In this document: positions 1-5,215 of the stretch, piece by piece
Position numbering within the stretch: position 1 is the first letter of the stretch
Layout of the letters: each line of letters begins with the position of its first letter
NCBI GenBank assembly: GCA_026400305.1
Contig: JAPLPI010000244.1
Location: 1 to 6,374 of the forward strand
Source of the DNA: Alphaproteobacteria bacterium
GTDB lineage: Bacteria > Pseudomonadota > Alphaproteobacteria > Micropepsales > Micropepsaceae
Reading direction: 5' to 3'
Length of the DNA stretch: 6,374 nucleotides
Translations under genes and position numbers: made by a program
Notes under the pieces: model-generated
The model's input: only the letters and a program-made list of their open reading frames with translations
What the model was told of the DNA's origin: nothing
The model's database searches: none

Positions 1-47
1 TCTCGTCGCTTCACGCGTAGTTAGAGCATCGCCCTGAAAGGTCCGCC

Positions 48-440
48 ATGAAGCGTCTTGTCATTCTCTATATCGTCACCTTTGCCGTTATCCTGCCGCT
101 GGATTTCCTGTTCCTCGGCGTGCTGGCAAAGGATTTCTTCCGCTCGCAGGTCGGCGACATGCTGGGGACTGTGCGGCTGGCTCCGGCGATTTTATTTTAT
201 CTGCTCTACGTGGTCGGCATTCTGATTTTTGTGAGCGGTAACGCTGCGACGGCGCAGACGACCTTGCTTTACGGCGCGCTGTTCGGATTCTTTTGTTATG
301 CGACCTACGATCTGACCAACATGGCGACCATGAAGGTCTGGACCTTGCGCGTCACGTTGCTGGATATCGCCTGGGGGACCATCCTGACTGGCATCACCGC
401 CAGCGCGGGCGCGCTGGTGGCGTTGCGCTTCGCTAGGTAG
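48..440 (+). CDS. DUF2177 family membrane protein
   Basis: A 130-residue, very hydrophobic protein that I recognise as DUF2177, an inner-membrane family of unknown function. About four membrane segments are visible, near residues 4-26, 43-63, 71-88 and 103-126. Family-like features are the early 'LPLDFLFLG' stretch, the central 'YATYDLTNMATMK' motif (residues about 84-96) and 'DIAWG' near residue 106. Length is normal for the family, so the gene looks complete. The ATG at 48 is chosen because GAAAGG lies at 36-41, six bases upstream, and the hydrophobic N-terminus begins directly. Only 47 bases precede it in the window, so its promoter cannot be judged. The next genes on this strand are small proteins of the stress-associated type, but a 147-base gap separates them, so co-transcription is uncertain. 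Family assignment is confident; function is not known. Confidence 0.88.
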   Translation: MKRLVILYIVTFAVILPLDFLFLGVLAKDFFRSQVGDMLGTVRLAPAILFYLLYVVGILIFVSGNAATAQTTLLYGALFGFFCYATYDLTNMATMKVWTLRVTLLDIAWGTILTGITASAGALVALRFAR

Positions 441-532
441 CATCGCTAGCTTTGCCCGTGGGGCGCGCCGGCTTTGTCGCAGCCAATCCTGACGGCAGTG
501 CCTTCTAAAAGCGCGGAACTTCGCGGTTTTGG

Positions 533-557
533 GGAACCGCTGCGGGCGGGAGGAGTT
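533..557 (+). promoter_or_regulatory. Candidate EcfG-type (general stress sigma) promoter
   Basis: GGAAC at 533-537 is followed after 17 bases by GTT at 555-557. This resembles the alphaproteobacterial EcfG pattern GGAAC, 16-17 bases, cGTT, although the base before GTT is A rather than C. It would start transcription near 564-567, about 22 bases before the DUF3309 remnant. DUF3309 genes are plausible stress-regulon members, which supports the call. Against it, the motif is short and GC-rich DNA yields such matches by chance. It is also incompatible with the Shine-Dalgarno hairpin at 552-585, since the left arm would then not be transcribed. Confidence 0.35.
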
Positions 558-585
558 CCTTCCAGATAATGCAGGAAGGAATTTC
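552..585 (+). promoter_or_regulatory. Inverted repeat sequestering the DUF3309 Shine-Dalgarno
   Basis: TTCCTTCC at 556-563 pairs perfectly with GGAAGGAA at 574-581 across a 10-base loop. The stem extends outward through G-T, A-T, G-T and G-C pairs to 12 pairs (552-563 with 574-585), ending two bases before the ATG at 588. The right arm contains the whole Shine-Dalgarno (AGGAAGGA, 573-580). In RNA that includes both arms the ribosome-binding site would be closed, as in RNA thermometers or other structure-gated leaders. The structure is seen in the sequence; regulation is inference. Confidence 0.5.
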
Positions 586-587
586 AA

Positions 588-724
588 ATGCTCGGAATCA
601 TTCTGATTTTAGAGCTTCTGCTGCTCTTGCTGGCCGTCATGGCCGCACAGCAGGGGGGCTATTACCCCTCCGGAACATTGGCCTGGTGCTGGTGATTGTG
701 CTGGCTTTGTTGGGTCGCATTTGA
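588..724 (+). pseudogene. DUF3309 small membrane protein, frameshifted remnant
   Basis: DUF3309 proteins are about 50 residues: a leucine-rich membrane segment, a W-P-x-S core, a G-Y-x-P-S-G motif and a second hydrophobic segment ending in GRI. All parts are here but in different frames. The ATG at 588 opens MLGIILILELLLLLL; 'WPSWPHSRG' appears one frame over (631-657); 'GYYPSG' returns in the first frame (657-674); and 'NIGLVLVIVLALLGRI' followed by TGA (722-724) lies in a third frame. Read straight, translation from 588 ends at 693-695 after 35 residues. The breaks sit near the G6 run at 653-658 and at GGAAC around 673-677. The Shine-Dalgarno AGGAAGGA is excellent. It is either a recent pseudogene or a stretch with sequencing indels; several breaks in one tiny gene, plus decay nearby, make me favour pseudogene. 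Confidence 0.72.
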
Positions 725-750
725 CTTCAAAATTCTCTGGGTCATCTCCG

Positions 751-969
751 ATGACCAAGAAAAGGCTGTTGGACGATATTAGGCAAAACCCGGCGCGGAT
801 CTATCGCACCCCCAGCGACGTGCTGCGTGATCGCCGGTTTGACGACAGTGAAAGGCTGCAGATCCTGCAGGCCTGGCGAGAAAAAGCCGATGGGGCTGCG
901 GGCGAAATCACGGCGATGATCGCGGAGCTGGAGAACCGGCCTCACATCAGCGGCCACGCCGCCGAATAA
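751..969 (+). CDS. Small soluble hypothetical protein
   Basis: A 72-residue charged protein with no membrane segment. It begins MTKKRLLDDIRQNPARIY and carries a central 'RTPSDVLRDRRFDDSERLQILQAW' pattern (split here as RTPSDVLRDRR, residues 19-29, then ERLQILQAW, residues 34-42). The rest looks helical and ends near 'ITAMIAELENRP'. Small alphaproteobacterial hypothetical proteins share this layout of a P-x-D-V-L-x-D motif followed by an ILxxW helix, but I cannot give a family name or function. I chose ATG 751 over an in-frame TTG at 721, because the TTG overlaps the end of the DUF3309 remnant and its extra residues look noncoding. No clear Shine-Dalgarno precedes 751. Third-position GC is high throughout, which supports real coding. 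A mini-ORF with a strong ribosome-binding site follows after 13 bases, so the two are probably co-transcribed. Confidence 0.7.
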   Translation: MTKKRLLDDIRQNPARIYRTPSDVLRDRRFDDSERLQILQAWREKADGAAGEITAMIAELENRPHISGHAAE

Positions 970-982
970 CAGGAGACAAACC

Positions 983-1057
983 ATGGCGCATGCGGAAAAC
1001 GGCAAGACGGTCCTGACCGGCCCGGAAGCCCGGGAGGGCAAGAAGCTGGGGGGCTAA
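983..1057 (+). CDS. Mini-ORF of 24 codons with strong ribosome-binding site
   Basis: ATG at 983 follows AGGAGA (971-976) at ideal spacing and opens a 24-residue frame, MAHAENGKTVLTGPEAREG..., ending KKLGG before TAA at 1055-1057. Third positions are mostly G or C. The 'TGPEAREG' stretch recalls the soluble N-terminus of very small alphaproteobacterial membrane proteins with a 'TEARQG'-like motif before a single TM helix. Here no TM part follows, so this may be the truncated head of such a gene, with its tail lost where the decayed response regulator now abuts (four bases away, convergent). It could also be a genuine short peptide. The Shine-Dalgarno is the strongest evidence that it is or was translated. 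Confidence 0.45.
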   Translation: MAHAENGKTVLTGPEAREGKKLGG

Positions 1058-1061
1058 AAGT

Positions 1062-1448
1062 TCAGCCGGACAGCTGCATCAGGGCCTTGCGCAATTCCAC
1101 CGGGCGAACAGCTTGCGCCGCATCGCATGGCCCTGGAATTTCTTCGGGATCCTGCCGGCCCCGTAGGCGGTGGCGAACACAAACACAGTCTTGCCATTCA
1201 GATGCACGTCCAGCAGCGTGATGTCGAAACTCTCGGTGTCCAAAAGGCGCATGGCGTCTTCTAGGCGCGGCACCACGCCGGCAACTTCATAGGCCAGCTC
1301 GCTGACCATGTCCTCGATCAGCATGGCCACGATGGTCTCGTCCTCGACCACCAGCACCGGGGGGGGCGAGCACCCGCAAATGGGTGTGATCGGCCGGCAG
1401 GCCGGGGATCGGGCCGGGACTGGGTGGCGGGATGACAGGATCGCCCAT
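1062..1448 (-). pseudogene. Single-domain response regulator, decayed
   Basis: A CheY-like receiver of the type often paired with HWE/HisKA_2 kinases in Alphaproteobacteria. Reading leftward, an ATG at 1448 opens MGDPVIPPPSPGPIPG and continues to 'HLRVLAPP'. An eight-base C run (1359-1366 as G on the plus strand) then breaks the frame; with one base fewer it would join 'VLVVEDE', the acidic pair of the receiver. The intact middle (frame 1357-1079, from a GTG) has 'LLDVHLNG' with the phosphoacceptor Asp and 'VFATAYGAG' with the conserved Thr. Only 13 residues lie between Asp and Thr, where relatives have about 26, so roughly 39 bases are missing. Near 1100 the frame breaks again: the expected 'VELRKALMQLSG' ending at TGA 1062-1064 is one frame over, while the open frame stops at 1079. 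An internal deletion plus two frame breaks indicate a pseudogene. Confidence 0.72.
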
Positions 1449-1598
1449 AGCCGCCTAACGCCTGTTTCCGCCTAAAGGTTGCACCTTTATCGCTTTGTAA
1501 CCGGCTGACCTGGTAAGTAATTTGTTGACGGCCCCGCTAACCCCTTGACGTTAAACGCAAGCATTGTCACCAAGGGAAAATTTTTTTCGAGCCCGCCT

Positions 1599-2684
1599 TT
1601 GGCCACCGCCCAGCTTTCCATTGTCGTTCCGACCTTTAAGGAGCGGGGCAATGTCGCCGAGCTGGTGCGCCGGCTGGATGCCGCTTTGGCTGGCATCGCC
1701 TGGGAAGCCATTTTCGTGGACGACAATTCCCCCGACGGCACCGCCGCGGCGGTGAAGGAGCTCGCCGCCCAGGACCCCCGTGTGCACTGCCTGCGCCGGG
1801 TGGGACGCCGGGGACTGGCAGGGGCCTGCATCGAGGGCATCCTGTCCAGCGCCGCGCCCTATGTGGCGGTGATCGACGCCGACCTGCAGCATGATGAAAA
1901 GGTGCTGCCTGCCATGCTGGCCAGGCTGACGGGCGGGGAGGCGGATCTGGTTGCGGCCACTCGGTATGTGGCGGGCGGATCGGCCGCTAGCTTTTCCGAA
2001 GGCCGGGGCGTCATCTCGCGGCTGGCCACAAAAATGACCCACCGGATGGTGGGCACTCCTTTGTCCGATCCCATGTCGGGCTTTTTCATGATGCGCCGCG
2101 ACCGTTTCGACGAGATCGCGCCGCGCCTGTCGCCTGCCGGTTTCAAGATCTTGCTGGATATCGCCGCCACGGCGGGGCCGAGCCTGCGCATCGCCGAACA
2201 GGCCTACAGTTTTGGCGAGCGTCATGCCGGGGAAAGCAAGTTCAACATCCAGATCGGGGTGGAGTTCCTGGGCCTGCTCCTGGCCAAGATGACGGGCGAC
2301 TTTGTGGACCCGCGCTTCATATTCTTCGCCATTGTCGGCAGCATCGGTCTAGTGGTGCATCTGGCCTTGTTGTTCGGCATCCTGATGCTGCACGAGAATT
2401 TCCGCGCCGCCCAGATCATCGCCACCTTCGCGGCCATGACCAGCAACTTCCTGCTCAACAATGAGCTGACCTATCGGGATCGCCGGTTGAAGGGCTGGTC
2501 GATGGTGCGCGGCTTTGTGCTGTTCTGCCTGGTCTGCTCGGTGGGGGTGGTGGTCAATGTGGATTTGGCGAGCTGGCTGTATGTCGAGCGCTCAACCTGG
2601 TGGCTTGCCGGCGCAGTGGGCGCGGTGTTGAGCGTGCTGTGGAACTACGCCATGTCCACGCTCTTCGTCTGGCGCGCGAGATGA
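1599..2684 (+). CDS. Polyprenyl-phosphate sugar synthase (GT2) fused to GtrA-like domain
   Basis: A 361-residue fusion. Residues 5-235 form a GT2 domain of the dolichol-phosphate mannose synthase type: 'LSIVVPTFKERGNV' (6-19), 'VDDNSPDG' (40-47), the metal-binding D-A-D with 'LQHD' (93-99), 'SDPMSGFFMMRR' (156-167) and 'GFKILLDI' (181-188). Residues about 239-361 form a GtrA-like domain with four membrane helices near 241-262, 268-287, 304-322 and 333-355, including 'TSNFLLNNELTYRD' (281-294). Expected role: transfer of a nucleotide-activated sugar to a polyprenyl phosphate on the cytoplasmic side, with the GtrA part helping membrane passage; the sugar is unknown. No ATG exists near the 5' end. 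I chose TTG 1599, which gives the family-like start MATAQLSIVVPTF. The in-frame TTG 1545 adds 18 AT-rich, unlike residues and coincides with a TTGACG promoter-like box. No well-placed Shine-Dalgarno is seen for either (AAGGGA at 1572-1577 is too far). The GT83 gene follows. Confidence 0.9.
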   Translation: MATAQLSIVVPTFKERGNVAELVRRLDAALAGIAWEAIFVDDNSPDGTAAAVKELAAQDPRVHCLRRVGRRGLAGACIEGILSSAAPYVAVIDADLQHDEKVLPAMLARLTGGEADLVAATRYVAGGSAASFSEGRGVISRLATKMTHRMVGTPLSDPMSGFFMMRRDRFDEIAPRLSPAGFKILLDIAATAGPSLRIAEQAYSFGERHAGESKFNIQIGVEFLGLLLAKMTGDFVDPRFIFFAIVGSIGLVVHLALLFGILMLHENFRAAQIIATFAAMTSNFLLNNELTYRDRRLKGWSMVRGFVLFCLVCSVGVVVNVDLASWLYVERSTWWLAGAVGAVLSVLWNYAMSTLFVWRAR

Positions 2685-2769
2685 GGCCCCCTCCAGCCTT
2701 CGCCGGCTCGAGAGCTGGCTACGGCCACCTCCCCCCATGCAAGCGCGCTTTGTGCGCGAGGGGGAGGGG
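2685..2769 (+). repeat. GC-rich palindromic intergenic element carrying the GT83 ribosome-binding site
   Basis: The 85 bases between the two glycosylation genes are almost wholly structured. GGCC-N-CCTCC occurs twice in direct orientation (2685-2694 and 2723-2732). CCAGC (2693-2697) pairs with GCTGG (2714-2718). CCTCCCCC (2728-2735) pairs with GGGGGAGG (2760-2767), and inside it CGCGC (2744-2748) pairs with GCGCG (2754-2758) around a TTTGT loop. This architecture resembles REP-like dispersed intergenic elements of GC-rich Proteobacteria, but only one copy lies in the window, so dispersal is inferred. Its right arm includes the purine-rich Shine-Dalgarno of the following gene, so the hairpin could mask translation. 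Confidence 0.55.
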
Positions 2770-4191
2770 ATGATTTCCGCACGAATTTCTCTGGCGATCA
2801 TCTGCGTTCTGCTTCTGCTGCGCGGGGTGATGGCGGCAGTTCTGCCGCTTTCGGCGGACGAAGCCTATTACTGGCTGTGGTCGCAGCATCCGGCCTGGGG
2901 TTATTACGATCATCCGCCCATGATCGCTTGGCTGATCCGCGCCGGGACGCTGCCGCTTGGCGACACGCCTCTGGGCGTGCGCGCCGCCGGCGTGGTGCTG
3001 TCGCTGCCGGCGACCTGGTTTGTCTGGTGCACGGCGGCGCTGATCCTGAAGGACCAAGATCGCGCGGCATTAGCGGCGCTGTTCTTCAATCTCACCATCA
3101 TGGTGTCGGCGGAGATGCTGGCCGCGACCCCCGACATGCCCTCCACCGTCACGGCTTGCGCGTTCGTCTGGTGCCTTGCGCAGGTGCAGGTCACTGGCAA
3201 TGGCAGGTGGTGGCTGGGTGTTGGGGTCGCTGCGGGCATGGGCGTCTTGTCCAAATTCTCCGCCCTGTTTCTGGGCGCGGGCGCCTTGGGCTGGCTGGTG
3301 CTGGACCGCGATGCCCGCAAATGGTTCGCCTCACCCTGGCTCTATCTGAGCGCGATTTTGGCGCTGGCGATCACGGCGCCATTTTTGCTTTGGCAAACGC
3401 AACATCACTGGGAGACTTTCGCTTTTCAGTTCGGCCGAGTGGGCGCCGGCCATTTCACCTTGCGCCATCTGGGCGATTTTTTGGCGGCGCAGTTCAGCAT
3501 GGCCTCGCCGCTGATCTTTGTCCTGATGGCGGTCGGCCTGTGGCGCGCCACCAACCGCAGCACCAACCAGTTGATGTTGGCGCTGCTGGCGTGGGTCGCG
3601 CTGGGCTATTTCCTGCAGCATTCGCTGCACGACAGGGTGCAGGGCAACTGGCCCTGTTTGATCTATCCGGCGCTGGCGATTCTGGCCGCCGGTGCCGCTA
3701 GCGGCACCGGCGCGCTTCGCAAAGTTTCCATGATCGCCGCGCCCATTGCCGCAGTGATGCTGGCGGCGCTTTATCTCCATGCGGCGTTTCCGCAGGTGCT
3801 TCATCTGCGCAAGGATCCGGTGGCGCGCATTTTGGGCCGCGATTTCGCGCCGATCGCCTCGGTCATCGCCGCGCTGACACAATCGCACTTTGCGGACGCC
3901 ATACTCACCACCGATTATGAAACCACCGCATGGCTGCGCTTCACCCAGCCCGGTGTTAAGGTGATCCAGGTCAACGAGCCACAGCGCTATGCGGACGCGC
4001 CTGTGCCGCCGCCTGCGCTGCTCAAGGGTCATCTGCTGTATCTGGCGGAACTTCGCCGCGACCAGCATCACCTGGTGCAGCAGTCTTTTGGCTATCTGGG
4101 TTTTCCCACCCAGGCCCAAACTCCGTCGGGCCTCTACATGATCTACCCGATCGGGAACCCCAAAAATTCCATGATTGGGAAGATGCCCTAA
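2770..4191 (+). CDS. GT83 (ArnT-like) polyprenyl-phosphate-sugar glycosyltransferase
   Basis: A 473-residue integral membrane transferase of the ArnT/PMT superfamily (GT-C fold). Visible family marks: 'LSADEAYYW' (27-35), holding the acidic pair expected in the first periplasmic loop as the catalytic and metal site; 'GYYDHPPM' (44-51); 'TPDMP' (120-124); and 'VQGNWP' (290-295). Roughly ten or more hydrophobic helices run from residue 5 to about 340. A periplasmic C-terminal part of about 130 residues follows, including 'ILTTDYETTAWLRF' (378-391). Such enzymes transfer a sugar from a polyprenyl phosphate to lipid A, another glycan or protein outside the membrane; the acceptor here is unknown. 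ATG 2770 is preferred over the in-frame ATG 2737, which lies inside the palindromic element and adds an unrelated charged head; GAGG at 2758-2761 sits eight bases before 2770. The GT2-GtrA gene upstream would supply the lipid-linked donor. Confidence 0.9.
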   Translation: MISARISLAIICVLLLLRGVMAAVLPLSADEAYYWLWSQHPAWGYYDHPPMIAWLIRAGTLPLGDTPLGVRAAGVVLSLPATWFVWCTAALILKDQDRAALAALFFNLTIMVSAEMLAATPDMPSTVTACAFVWCLAQVQVTGNGRWWLGVGVAAGMGVLSKFSALFLGAGALGWLVLDRDARKWFASPWLYLSAILALAITAPFLLWQTQHHWETFAFQFGRVGAGHFTLRHLGDFLAAQFSMASPLIFVLMAVGLWRATNRSTNQLMLALLAWVALGYFLQHSLHDRVQGNWPCLIYPALAILAAGAASGTGALRKVSMIAAPIAAVMLAALYLHAAFPQVLHLRKDPVARILGRDFAPIASVIAALTQSHFADAILTTDYETTAWLRFTQPGVKVIQVNEPQRYADAPVPPPALLKGHLLYLAELRRDQHHLVQQSFGYLGFPTQAQTPSGLYMIYPIGNPKNSMIGKMP

Positions 4192-4203
4192 GCGCCCAAA
4201 GCA

Positions 4204-4228
4204 AAAAACCCAACTTGGGCTGGTTTTT
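4204..4228 (+). terminator. Likely intrinsic terminator after the GT83 gene
   Basis: Thirteen bases after the stop codon, AAAAACC (4204-4210) pairs with GGTTTTT (4222-4228), with an alternative inner stem CCCA/TGGG (4209-4212 with 4216-4219). The right arm ends in five T. The layout of an A-run, a GC core and a T-run suits a rho-independent terminator, possibly working in both directions, but the GC core is short so it may be weak. Confidence 0.5.
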
Positions 4229-4231
4229 AGA

Positions 4232-4293
4232 GAGCGGACACCCGAAGCTGGCTGTCGAAGGGGCCGGGGGCGTTCCGGATCGGACGTCCGCTC
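4232..4293. repeat. Palindromic intergenic element bounded by GAGCGGAC inverted repeats
   Basis: GAGCGGAC (4232-4239) is repeated inverted as GTCCGCTC (4286-4293), enclosing 46 GC-rich bases. The right end also contains a perfect 10-base palindrome, CGGACGTCCG (4281-4290). No coding frame with convincing composition runs through it. It lies between the terminator of the glycosylation genes and the end of the minus-strand small-protein run. It resembles short dispersed intergenic elements with 'AGCGGAC...GTCCGCT' ends that I recall from other Alphaproteobacteria, but that link is from memory and only one copy is in view. Confidence 0.4.
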
Positions 4294-4344
4294 GTGTCAG
4301 ATAAGGGGTTGGCGAAAAAAGCGTTCCGCACCACCCAAAAAAAT

Positions 4345-4506
4345 TTACAGCTTGTCCATCGCGGCGACCTGGGCGCCCGGACGTTGGACCGCGACTTCGG
4401 CGGCGTGCCGGTCAGAAGACCCGAACAGGATGACGATCAGAAGCACCCCGGCGATCAGGGTTTCCAGCGGATGCTCAATCAGGAAGGCGGGAATATGAAT
4501 GCGCAA
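4345..4506 (-). CDS. Small single-TM membrane protein, TTG start
   Basis: A 53-residue frame. It reads MRIHIPAFLIEHPLETL, then a hydrophobic segment (about residues 19-32, 'IAGVLLIVILFG'), then a soluble tail 'SSDRHAAEVAVQRPGAQVAAMDKL'. Third positions are strongly G or C through the hydrophobic part, which is good evidence of real coding; the opposite strand gives only arginine- and proline-rich frames. No ATG is available: the frame opens after an in-frame TAG and the best start is TTG (4506-4504), with AAGGGAG just upstream, though closer than usual. It follows the DUF1328 gene by 26 bases on the same strand, so it is probably its operon partner. I do not recognise the family. A T7 run follows the stop codon without an obvious strong stem. 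Confidence 0.6.
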   Translation of the reverse strand: MRIHIPAFLIEHPLETLIAGVLLIVILFGSSDRHAAEVAVQRPGAQVAAMDKL

Positions 4507-4532
4507 TCTCCCTTCGAAAACAGACTAACAAA

Positions 4533-4706
4533 TTAGATGGGGGTGCCGCCCCTGAGTGCACCGGAAAAAGCGCTGACGATCAGCAGGATCAGGAACACCA
4601 CCAGCAGCAGCTTGGCGATGGTTGCCGCCAGTCCTGCCAAACCGAATAAACCGATATACCGGGCGACCAGTGCGAGGATCAGAAAAATAAGCGCCCAACT
4701 CAACAC
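4533..4706 (-). CDS. DUF1328 family small membrane protein
   Basis: A 57-residue protein recognised as DUF1328 (YtjA-like), tiny inner-membrane proteins of unknown function often induced under stress. It begins '[19 protein letters not shown]' (read M for the GTG start) and continues '[19 protein letters not shown]' and '[13 protein letters not shown]'. Two hydrophobic helices lie near residues 3-20 and 27-46, and the length matches the family. A longer frame upstream to 4769 exists, but its extra residues ([12 protein letters not shown]...) are unlike the family, and GGGAG lies eight bases before the GTG at 4706-4704, so GTG is chosen. A candidate EcfG-type promoter sits at 4739-4763, which would make this the first gene of a two-gene unit with the 53-residue protein. 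It also lies downstream of the DUF883 and multi-TM genes on the same strand. Confidence 0.87.
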   Translation of the reverse strand: MLSWALIFLILALVARYIGLFGLAGLAATIAKLLLVVFLILLIVSAFSGALRGGTPI

Positions 4707-4738
4707 GCCGTTTGCTCCCGTCAAGTGTAGGTCACAAG

Positions 4739-4763
4739 ACCGTCGCTGCCGGGCGCAAGTTCC
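4739..4763 (-). promoter_or_regulatory. Candidate EcfG-type promoter for DUF1328
   Basis: On the minus strand GGAAC (4763-4759) is followed after 16 bases by CGGT (4742-4739). The -35 element matches the EcfG consensus fully; the -10 CGGT differs by one base from CGTT. The predicted start would lie about 25 bases upstream of the GTG start. It lies in the 90-base gap after the preceding gene, where a promoter is expected. Moderate support only. Confidence 0.38.
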
Positions 4764-4796
4764 ATCCATCCACAGGGCGGACGCGATCAGGGATGC

Positions 4797-5150
4797 TTAT
4801 TTGGGGGATTTGTTGCGGTTGAGGAACAGGTTGGAGACGCCAATTAGCCCAGCGCCGATAATGGCAACCCAGGGCGTTTCTTTCGCAATCGCGGCAAACA
4901 GCACGCGGGTCAGGTCACTGTTGGGTGCTTGCTGCTGTGCCGGACGGCGGCGGCGGAACAGGTGCGTGATCAAGGCCCAGAGCAACGGCGGCACCAAGAA
5001 GACGACGCCGGCAAGGGCATAGCCGCCCACCGTGCACAGCGCAGCGACCAGGGCCGCGGCCAGTGCCATGCCAAGAAATCTGATGCCGAAAAACGCCATA
5101 GCAATGGCGGCAGCGACGAAAATCACCTTGGCGGTCAGTCGCGCGAACAT
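4797..5150 (-). CDS. Multi-TM small membrane protein, possible YqjE/holin-III-like partner of DUF883
   Basis: A 117-residue protein with three hydrophobic stretches near the N-terminus (about residues 7-22, 25-43, 45-63). A basic cluster 'HLFRRRRP' (63-70) and a short Q/P-rich linker follow, then a final hydrophobic segment (93-110) starting 'TPWVAIIGAGLIGV'. I do not recognise it firmly. In many Proteobacteria a DUF883/YqjD gene is followed by a YqjE-type 'phage holin family' membrane protein, and this one sits in that position with comparable size, but its sequence match is only general. ATG 5150 is preferred over a longer frame to 5234: AAAGGGGAC lies just upstream, while the extra residues (MRRDAPRGAGNF...) are translated from the hairpin-rich spacer. 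A -10-like TATAGT (5178-5173) precedes it. Confidence 0.75.
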   Translation of the reverse strand: MFARLTAKVIFVAAAIAMAFFGIRFLGMALAAALVAALCTVGGYALAGVVFLVPPLLWALITHLFRRRRPAQQQAPNSDLTRVLFAAIAKETPWVAIIGAGLIGVSNLFLNRNKSPK

Positions 5151-5172
5151 GTCAGGTCCCCTTTGCCTCCCA

Positions 5173-5178
5173 ACTATA
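5173..5178 (-). promoter_or_regulatory. Possible -10 box for the multi-TM gene
   Basis: TATAGT on the minus strand (5178-5173) is one base from the sigma-70 -10 consensus and would start transcription about 15-17 bases before the ATG at 5150. The hexamer 17 bases upstream, TTCCAT, matches TTGACA poorly. A separate promoter here would make sense because twin hairpins separate this gene from DUF883. Confidence 0.3.
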
Positions 5179-5215
5179 TGCCAGCGGGCGTTAACATGGA
5201 AATTACCTGCGCCCC

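Noticed and set aside
721..750. TTG 721 as start of the 72-residue hypothetical protein
   Set aside because: It overlaps the TGA of the DUF3309 remnant, and the extra residues lack coding composition; ATG 751 is simpler.
1551..2225. Minus-strand frame of 224 codons opposite the GT2 domain
   Set aside because: Antisense shadow; no motif or ribosome-binding site, and the plus strand encodes conserved GT2 motifs here.
2737..2769. Upstream ATG 2737 as start of the GT83 gene
   Set aside because: It lies inside the palindromic element, lacks its own ribosome-binding site and adds a charged 11-residue head not seen in ArnT-like proteins.
3331..4119. Long minus-strand frame of 262 codons opposite the GT83 gene
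   Set aside because: Its composition (Arg, Gln and His rich, no motifs) is that of an antisense shadow in GC-rich DNA; the plus strand has clear family motifs.
4294..5022. Plus-strand frames across 4294-4536 and 4537-5022
   Set aside because: They are rich in Arg, Pro, Gln and Ser with no family resemblance and lie opposite the recognisable DUF1328 and other membrane genes.
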